NCBI GenBank assembly: GCA_016650015.1 | Contig: JAENWV010000005.1 | Span: 1-34,848 of the forward strand | Direction of reading: 5' to 3' | Source: Thermoleophilia bacterium | GTDB lineage: Bacteria > Actinomycetota > Thermoleophilia > BMS3ABIN01 | Length of the DNA stretch: 34,848 bases | Shown here: one piece after another, positions 30,442 to 34,848 of the stretch | Layout: each line of letters begins with the position of its first letter | Numbering within the stretch: the first letter of the stretch is position 1 | The notes under the pieces: generated by a model | What the model saw: the letters and a program-made list of their open reading frames with translations, nothing else | Databases searched by the model: none | Told to the model about the DNA's origin: nothing | Position numbers and translations under genes: made by a program

Positions 30442-31565
30442 CAGATGCCCTCCTCGCTTTGTAACGGAACCTCAATAAAAATCGTGGTGCCCTTGGCGGG
30501 CCTTGCGTCAAACTCGAGCGAACCACCCACCAGCTCGATGCGCTCCTTCATACCGTGTAATCCGAGGCCGCGGCCTTTTTCATCCGACAACATCACCGTC
30601 TGGGAATCGAATCCCTGACCGTTGTCCTCGATCACTCCCTGAACGGTCTGCTCCTTCCTTCTCAGGGTCACCCGGCAGCTGGTGGCGTTCGAATGCCGCG
30701 CCACATTGGTGAGCGCTTCCTGTATTACCCGGTAAAGCACGGTTTCGAGCTCCGGGGTCAGGCGATGGCTCATGCCCAGCAACTGCATTTCCACCGGAAT
30801 CCCGGTATTCTCGGTATATTCCTTGGCATATGACCGCAGCGCGGCAGCGAGGCCCAGGTCGTCCAGCACACTGGGCCGCAGACGCACGGCCATCGTATGC
30901 ACCTCGTTGAGCGTGGCATGGGCGAGGTCGTTGATGTTTTCGAGGCGCTCCTGGACATCGGGCATGTAGTCCGGCACGATTTCCTGCACCATTCTTATCC
31001 CGATCACCAGACCCGTCAAGCTCTGGCTGGTCTCGTCATGAAGTTCGCGGGCGATGCGTTTGCGCTCCTCCTCCTGGGCCTTGATCACCGAGGCCGCCGC
31101 TTTCTTGCGCTGCATGTCCATGGTATTGAGCATCGAGTTGAGGCTTTTTGAGAGCTCCTCGATCTGCGGATCATCGGTGACCTCCGGCACGCGGATGCCG
31201 CGATGTCCTGCCCGGATCGCCTTCATCGTATCGGAGACATCATCCAGTGGACGAAAGGCGATTTTGACCAGAAGATAATTTGTCAGGATGCTGAGCGCCA
31301 GGCCACTGGCCAGGAAAAGGGCGACGAAGCCCAGTTCGCCCCCCTCGAAGTAATTCTCTTCAATGAAATAGCCCATGACGCTGCCGATGGCGATCAGTAC
31401 TGTGTTGGCGATAATCACCTTCTGGAATAACGGCCGCCGCTTGACGCGGTTGAATACCAACTTTGCCTGCTCGATGATTCGCCGGCCCCAGGAGGCCTCC
31501 TGTGGCTCCGCGGCAGATTCGATGGCTGCCGGCTGCTTGATGGCTTCGTGGCTCGTGCTTTCCAT
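30438..31565 (-). CDS. NarX/LiaS-type sensor histidine kinase
   Basis: The 375-residue protein has two membrane segments (VIIANTVLIAIGSVMGYF near residue 55 and ELGFVALFLASGLALSIL near 80) with a very short loop between them, a HAMP linker (VKIAFRPLDDVSDTMKAI), a HisKA_3 dimerisation helix with the phospho-acceptor His in ERKRIARELHDETSQSL, and a HATPase domain (VIQEALTNVARHS, VIEDNGQGFD, GRGLGLHGMKERIE). The tiny loop leaves little room for an external sensor domain, so it may sense membrane stress or work with a partner protein. ATG 31565 is preferred (GGGGAA just upstream, homology begins after it); the frame is open to 31661. It is translated just before its response regulator. Confidence 0.93.
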   Translation of the reverse strand: MESTSHEAIKQPAAIESAAEPQEASWGRRIIEQAKLVFNRVKRRPLFQKVIIANTVLIAIGSVMGYFIEENYFEGGELGFVALFLASGLALSILTNYLLVKIAFRPLDDVSDTMKAIRAGHRGIRVPEVTDDPQIEELSKSLNSMLNTMDMQRKKAAASVIKAQEEERKRIARELHDETSQSLTGLVIGIRMVQEIVPDYMPDVQERLENINDLAHATLNEVHTMAVRLRPSVLDDLGLAAALRSYAKEYTENTGIPVEMQLLGMSHRLTPELETVLYRVIQEALTNVARHSNATSCRVTLRRKEQTVQGVIEDNGQGFDSQTVMLSDEKGRGLGLHGMKERIELVGGSLEFDARPAKGTTIFIEVPLQSEEGIW

Positions 31566-31771
31566 CTTTTCCCCGGGTTTTAAAGATACGCGTCGATACG
31601 CGCAGGACAATCGATCCGTACTGAACCTGAAAAATGACCGGCCGCTACTCTGCCCCCTCAAACAATCGGCCAGCAGCTCTTATGGTATCAGAATGACGCT
31701 ATTGAAAGCTACGGTAATCTACGGTCCGGATGGGCGCTGAAAACGTCTGTCTAAGGCATGGGGAAAGGACT

Positions 31772-31809
31772 TGCGGTGCTTGTGCCGTGATGCGGTTCTT
31801 GTGCCGTGA
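31772..31809. repeat. 19-bp tandem repeat in the Rrf2/kinase intergenic region
   Basis: Units 31772-31790 and 31791-31809 differ at one base and end in CTTGTGCCGTGA. They lie between the stop of the Rrf2 gene and the start of the kinase gene, both on the minus strand. Possible binding sites for a regulator of the kinase operon; not proven. Confidence 0.8.
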
Positions 31810-31836
31810 ACTTCAGTCCTGCAGTTGTTTCATATC

Positions 31837-32262
31837 TCACGCGTCGCTGGTTTCCACGTAAGTACCGGTAGCGAGGTCGGCGAAAGTTGTCCCTTCCAGC
31901 TGACCCACCATAAGATCCTGAAGGTTCTGACAAACGGTTCTGAAGGAGCAGTCTTCCTCGCGGTCACACTGATTTGGCCCGCGCAGGCATTGGACGAGTA
32001 CGATAGGTCCTTCGATTGCCTCGATGACTTCGCGCAGACTGATTTCCTCGGGCGGCCTGGCGAGCATCACCCCTCCCTGGTTGCCTCGCAGGGTGCGGAT
32101 CAGCCCTGCCCGAGCCAGGGTACGGATAATGGAGGGCAGATACTTGCCGGGGATATCCTCGCTGGCAGCGATCAAACGGGTCTGGATCACGTCGCCATAG
32201 GGCACCATCGCGAGATGCAGGATCGCCCGTACCCCGTAATCACTCTGTCTGGTTAAATGCAC
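31837..32262 (-). CDS. Rrf2-family transcriptional regulator, paralogue of the 5578 gene
   Basis: The 141-residue product matches the Rrf2 protein at 5578-6051 closely along its length: HLTRQSDYGVRAILHL, KYLPSIIRTLARAGLIRT, RGNQGGVMLA, REVIEAIEGPIVL, and the C-terminal GTTFADLAT. Cys92, Cys99 and Cys105 keep the C-x6-C-x5-C spacing for a cluster, and a fourth Cys (111) is added in SFRTVCQNLQ. The start is taken as GTG 32262, which aligns with the paralogue's ATG; a TTG at 32316 is the only longer option. A TTGACA/TAAACT promoter lies upstream with a leader of about 170 bases. It is followed after 270 bases by the kinase gene. Signal unknown; iron-sulfur-based sensing of redox or NO is inferred. 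Confidence 0.92.
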   Translation of the reverse strand: MHLTRQSDYGVRAILHLAMVPYGDVIQTRLIAASEDIPGKYLPSIIRTLARAGLIRTLRGNQGGVMLARPPEEISLREVIEAIEGPIVLVQCLRGPNQCDREEDCSFRTVCQNLQDLMVGQLEGTTFADLATGTYVETSDA

Positions 32263-32440
32263 CTTCCACCCACAGGAATATCCTTCATGATCGACATGAT
32301 GGGAGAGATCCACCAACCCGGCGATTACGGATTATCTGCAGGAGACGCCACGGCAAGCCCGCCGGCAGCCGTACCCCGAAACAGCGCCTCCCTAATCCCA
32401 CTCCCCAAAAGCAAAATTGCGAACCCTACCGTAGTGATTA

Positions 32441-32469
32441 AGTTTAAGCTGACTGCCTATTTTTGTCAA
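32441..32469 (-). promoter_or_regulatory. Candidate promoter of the second Rrf2 gene
   Basis: Minus-strand TTGACA (32469-32464) and TAAACT (32446-32441) are 17 bases apart. The -35 overlaps the last codons of the upstream HD-GYP gene. The leader to GTG 32262 would be about 170 bases. Confidence 0.55.
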
Positions 32470-34574
32470 TCATTTGACTGGGGTTGGCCCCGACCGGCTT
32501 CTTCTTTCAATCCAGATTCAGCCTCGCTGCGCACCTGCAGAAAAACCTCGACGATGCTGGCGTCGAACTGCTCTCCGCAACAGCGCTTGAGCTCTGCCAC
32601 CGCCTCATCGCGAGAAAGGCTTTCACGGTAGGGCCGGTCGGCGGTCATGGCCTCGTAAGCATCGGCGACCGCCAGGATGCGCGATCCCAGAGGGATATCC
32701 TCGCCACTGAGCCCGTCGGGATAACCGCTGCCGTCGTAGCGCTCGTGGTGGTGCCGGATCATCTCCTTGATCTCCTGATGCAGGCGCGCCTGCATCAGGA
32801 TCTTGTGGCTGGCGCCCGGATGCTCGCGCATGGTGTCCATCTCCTCGGGCGTCAGCACGCCCTGCTTGGTCAATATCGCGTCCGGGGTGCCGATCTTGCC
32901 GATGTCGTGGAGATAACCGGCGTCGCGGATGCTCGACACGAACTCGTCATCAAGACCCATGCCGGCGGCGATCGCCACCGCGTAGGCCGAAACCTTGTCG
33001 GAATGGCCGCGAGTATAGGTGTCCTTGGCGTCGACCGCCTCGGCCAGCGCCCGAATCGTCGAAAGGTACGCCTGCCTCAGGTTCTCGTAAAGGCGAACAT
33101 TTTCCACCACCACGCCCATCTCCTCGCCAATGGCATCCAGCAGCTTCCAGCCGTTCTCGTCGATCTCCTTTTGTTCAAGGCAAACGCCCACGATGACGCC
33201 AACCACATCGTTGATCGATTTCATCGGGAAGACCACCAGGCAGGCAGTTTCCGGGTCCAGCGACGACATATCCCCGTCGTCGGCGGGGTTCTGGATGATG
33301 ATGCCCTTGCCGCTGTTCAGCACACGACTGAAGATTCCGTCTCCGCCGGGAGCCCGGGAGATAAGACGCAGGAATTCCGCCGGCATCCCGTGCTGGGCTG
33401 CCAGGCGCAGCCTCCCGGTATCCTGGTCAACGACAAATGCCGCCGACGCGCTGGTGCCGAGAATCTGGTCCAGCTCGCCCAGGGCCACAACCAGCACTTC
33501 CGGCAGATCGAGGCTTTGGGTGGCGGCGGTCAGCACTGAATGCAGGGCCGCAAGCTCGCGCGTACGCCGCTGCAGATCTTCGGTGCGCTCATCAACCATC
33601 TGCTCCAGCCGTTCGGCATAGACACGGTTCTGCTCCTCGGACGCCAGCAGCCGGTTATACTGGTCCATCAGGGTGATGCTCGATTGCCGGAGTTCCTCGA
33701 TCAGCCGTTCCTTGTCCTCCATCTCCGGGGATACTGTTTCGCGCAACCGTTTTGCCGCCTGTTCGACTTCCCTGCGGCGGCGCAACTTCTCCAGATTATG
33801 GCGCACGGTCGGCAGCGGCTCGTCTTCGTCCAGCGGCTTGATAAGGTAGTCATCAGCGCCGCGCTTCAGAGCTTCGACGGCGACGTCTTCGGAACCATAG
33901 GCGGTCATCATGACGACGGAAGTCTCCGGCCGTACCTCCTTCACTTTCGACAGCACAGTCAGGCCGTCGATCTCGGGCAGCTTGACATCGAGAAGGATGA
34001 GATCGTAAGACAGGGCAAGCGCCTTGTTCTGGGCCTCCAGACCATCGCGGGCGATGTCGAGCTGGTAGCCTTCGTTCTCCAGCCGCTTGACAATCAACCT
34101 GACCGCCTCGGGGTCGTCATCGACGACCAGTATCTGCGGCGCCCCCGCGCCCTCCCCGGCTTTCTCTCCCTGCAGCAACATGGCCGTCGCTTCCAGCAGC
34201 GCTTCCTCCTGCAACGGCTTTCGCAGAGCCAGGTCCGCCTTGGCTACATACGTCTCGGCGCCTAGCTCGAATCCTTTGGCCATATCCTCATCGGTCACAT
34301 AAACCGCGGACATCATGATGATGGGGATAGAGTTGGTTTCGGGGTTTGACTTGAGCTGCTCCACCAGCTGAAACCCGTTCATCTTTGGCAGCAGAACATC
34401 GGTGATGATCAGGTCGGGCCTTTGGTGCACCGCCTGGTTGAGGCCGTCGACGCCATCGTGCGCGGTCAATGTCTTATAACCGGAAGCCTCCAGCCTTTTC
34501 TTCAGCAAAATTACGTGGTTGACATCATCGTCAACGACCAGGATCTTCTGGCCGTCTCCCCTGGGTAGCTCCAT
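32466..34574 (-). CDS. Double-receiver, GAF, HD-GYP signalling protein (probable c-di-GMP phosphodiesterase)
   Basis: The 702-residue protein has two receiver domains (ILVVDDDVNHVILLKK with ITDVLLPKMNGFQL, and ILVVDDDPEAVRLIVK with ILLDVKLPEIDGLTVL), a predicted coiled coil (about 265-345), a GAF domain (ALHSVLTAATQSLDLPEV to MGVVVENVRLYENL) and a C-terminal HD-GYP domain: SIRDAGYLHDIGKIGTPD, MREHPGASHKILM, HHERYDGSGYPDGLSG and LAVADAYEAMTADRPYR. The HD and GYP residues are intact, so c-di-GMP hydrolysis is likely. The second receiver keeps a KPLD lysine, while the first has an unusual insert (AKADLALRKPL) near its Lys. ATG 34574 has AGAGG 5 bases upstream; a TTG six codons earlier is less likely. 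Phosphate input should come from histidine kinases encoded elsewhere. Confidence 0.94.
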   Translation of the reverse strand: MELPRGDGQKILVVDDDVNHVILLKKRLEASGYKTLTAHDGVDGLNQAVHQRPDLIITDVLLPKMNGFQLVEQLKSNPETNSIPIIMMSAVYVTDEDMAKGFELGAETYVAKADLALRKPLQEEALLEATAMLLQGEKAGEGAGAPQILVVDDDPEAVRLIVKRLENEGYQLDIARDGLEAQNKALALSYDLILLDVKLPEIDGLTVLSKVKEVRPETSVVMMTAYGSEDVAVEALKRGADDYLIKPLDEDEPLPTVRHNLEKLRRRREVEQAAKRLRETVSPEMEDKERLIEELRQSSITLMDQYNRLLASEEQNRVYAERLEQMVDERTEDLQRRTRELAALHSVLTAATQSLDLPEVLVVALGELDQILGTSASAAFVVDQDTGRLRLAAQHGMPAEFLRLISRAPGGDGIFSRVLNSGKGIIIQNPADDGDMSSLDPETACLVVFPMKSINDVVGVIVGVCLEQKEIDENGWKLLDAIGEEMGVVVENVRLYENLRQAYLSTIRALAEAVDAKDTYTRGHSDKVSAYAVAIAAGMGLDDEFVSSIRDAGYLHDIGKIGTPDAILTKQGVLTPEEMDTMREHPGASHKILMQARLHQEIKEMIRHHHERYDGSGYPDGLSGEDIPLGSRILAVADAYEAMTADRPYRESLSRDEAVAELKRCCGEQFDASIVEVFLQVRSEAESGLKEEAGRGQPQSND

Positions 34575-34690
34575 CTTTGCCTCTCTTGTCAATGCCGGTA
34601 CTCATGCCCCGGCTGAGATCGGGTAGCCCCAAATTACTTAAATATCAATACGGTCTAATGCCGCACTGCACGCCCGACGGTATGCGCCAA

Positions 34691-34848
34691 TCAGCGGGGG
34701 GCCATCGTTCCCCGCGTTAAAAATGTCTCGACCAGCCCCGGTAATGTTGAGATATCCACCGGTTTGGCGATAAAACCGCTGCAACCGGCCGCCCGGGCCT
34801 GCTGGCGGTCCCGCTCCAGCACGCTGGCCGTCAGCGCCACTACTGGCA
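34691..34848 (-). CDS. Response-regulator receiver domain, C-terminal end (cut by the window edge)
   Basis: The last 51 codons of a minus-strand gene reach the window edge. They encode PVVALTASVLERDRQQARAA followed by GCSGFIAKPVDISTLPGLVE and a short tail to TGA (34691-34693). ALTA and the KP pair are the conserved Thr/Ser and Lys of a receiver domain, in the style of Cheb-type hybrid-kinase or stand-alone receivers. Since the protein ends right after the receiver, it is either a single-domain regulator or a hybrid kinase with a terminal receiver. It is 116 bases upstream of the HD-GYP gene on the same strand. Confidence 0.85.
   Translation of the reverse strand, partial: PVVALTASVLERDRQQARAAGCSGFIAKPVDISTLPGLVETFLTRGTMAPR

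Noticed and set aside
1-34848. Insertion sequences, prophage, tRNA or rRNA genes
   Set aside because: No transposase, integrase, terminal inverted repeat with target duplication, tRNA cloverleaf or rRNA segment was recognised.

Overview
The window is a high-GC bacterial chromosome segment. Gene style (short operons, GTG/TTG starts, Rrf2 regulators, a NarXL-type two-component pair, B12-dependent ribonucleotide reductase, anaerobic corrin pathway, many GAF/HD-GYP signalling proteins) suggests a deep-branching or anaerobic actinobacterium or a similar subsurface lineage. This placement is inference; no rRNA or tRNA gene was seen to anchor it.

Layout. 1-1553: a small membrane protein with its promoter and a strong terminator, then a zincin-type metalloprotease and a Cys-rich conserved protein on the minus strand. 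1813-5161: nrdJ (class II ribonucleotide reductase) carrying an in-frame 18-bp minisatellite and ending in a 42-bp tandem duplication, then a membrane glycosyltransferase. 5162-6771: an AT-rich regulatory region, an Rrf2 regulator with three Cys, a pair of 37-bp repeats spaced like a one-spacer CRISPR remnant, and a J-domain protein. 6773-9158 (minus): a three-gene operon of a DUF1573-type lipoprotein, a membrane polyferredoxin and a PCYCGC lipoprotein. 9383-11701: a PAS/GAF membrane sensor with no output domain.

11702-29396 (minus) is an 18-gene, 17.7-kb cobalamin operon for the anaerobic (early cobalt insertion) route: cobU, cobQ/cbiP, cbiB, cobO, cobD, cbiA, cbiX-cbiC fusion, cbiMNQO cobalt transporter, cbiD, cbiE-cbiT fusion, cbiL, cbiF, cbiG-cbiH fusion (frame-broken near its end), cbiJ and cobS. 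It is preceded by a consensus-like promoter, a classical cobalamin riboswitch and an intrinsic terminator, so the operon should shut down when B12 is plentiful. One consumer of the product, NrdJ, lies in the same window. 29764-34848 (minus) holds a NarL/NarX-like pair, a second Rrf2 regulator closely related to the first, a double-receiver GAF HD-GYP protein, and the end of another response regulator cut by the window edge.

The most striking observation is at 8601-9158. The DUF1573-type lipoprotein has an in-frame UGA (codon 127) directly after a Cys. The same frame continues for 58 more residues of recognisable domain to a UAA three bases before the next gene. An 8-bp perfect hairpin with a G-initial apical loop begins 11 nt after the UGA, which is the layout of a bacterial SECIS element. 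I therefore read this gene as a probable selenoprotein that automatic gene calling would truncate.
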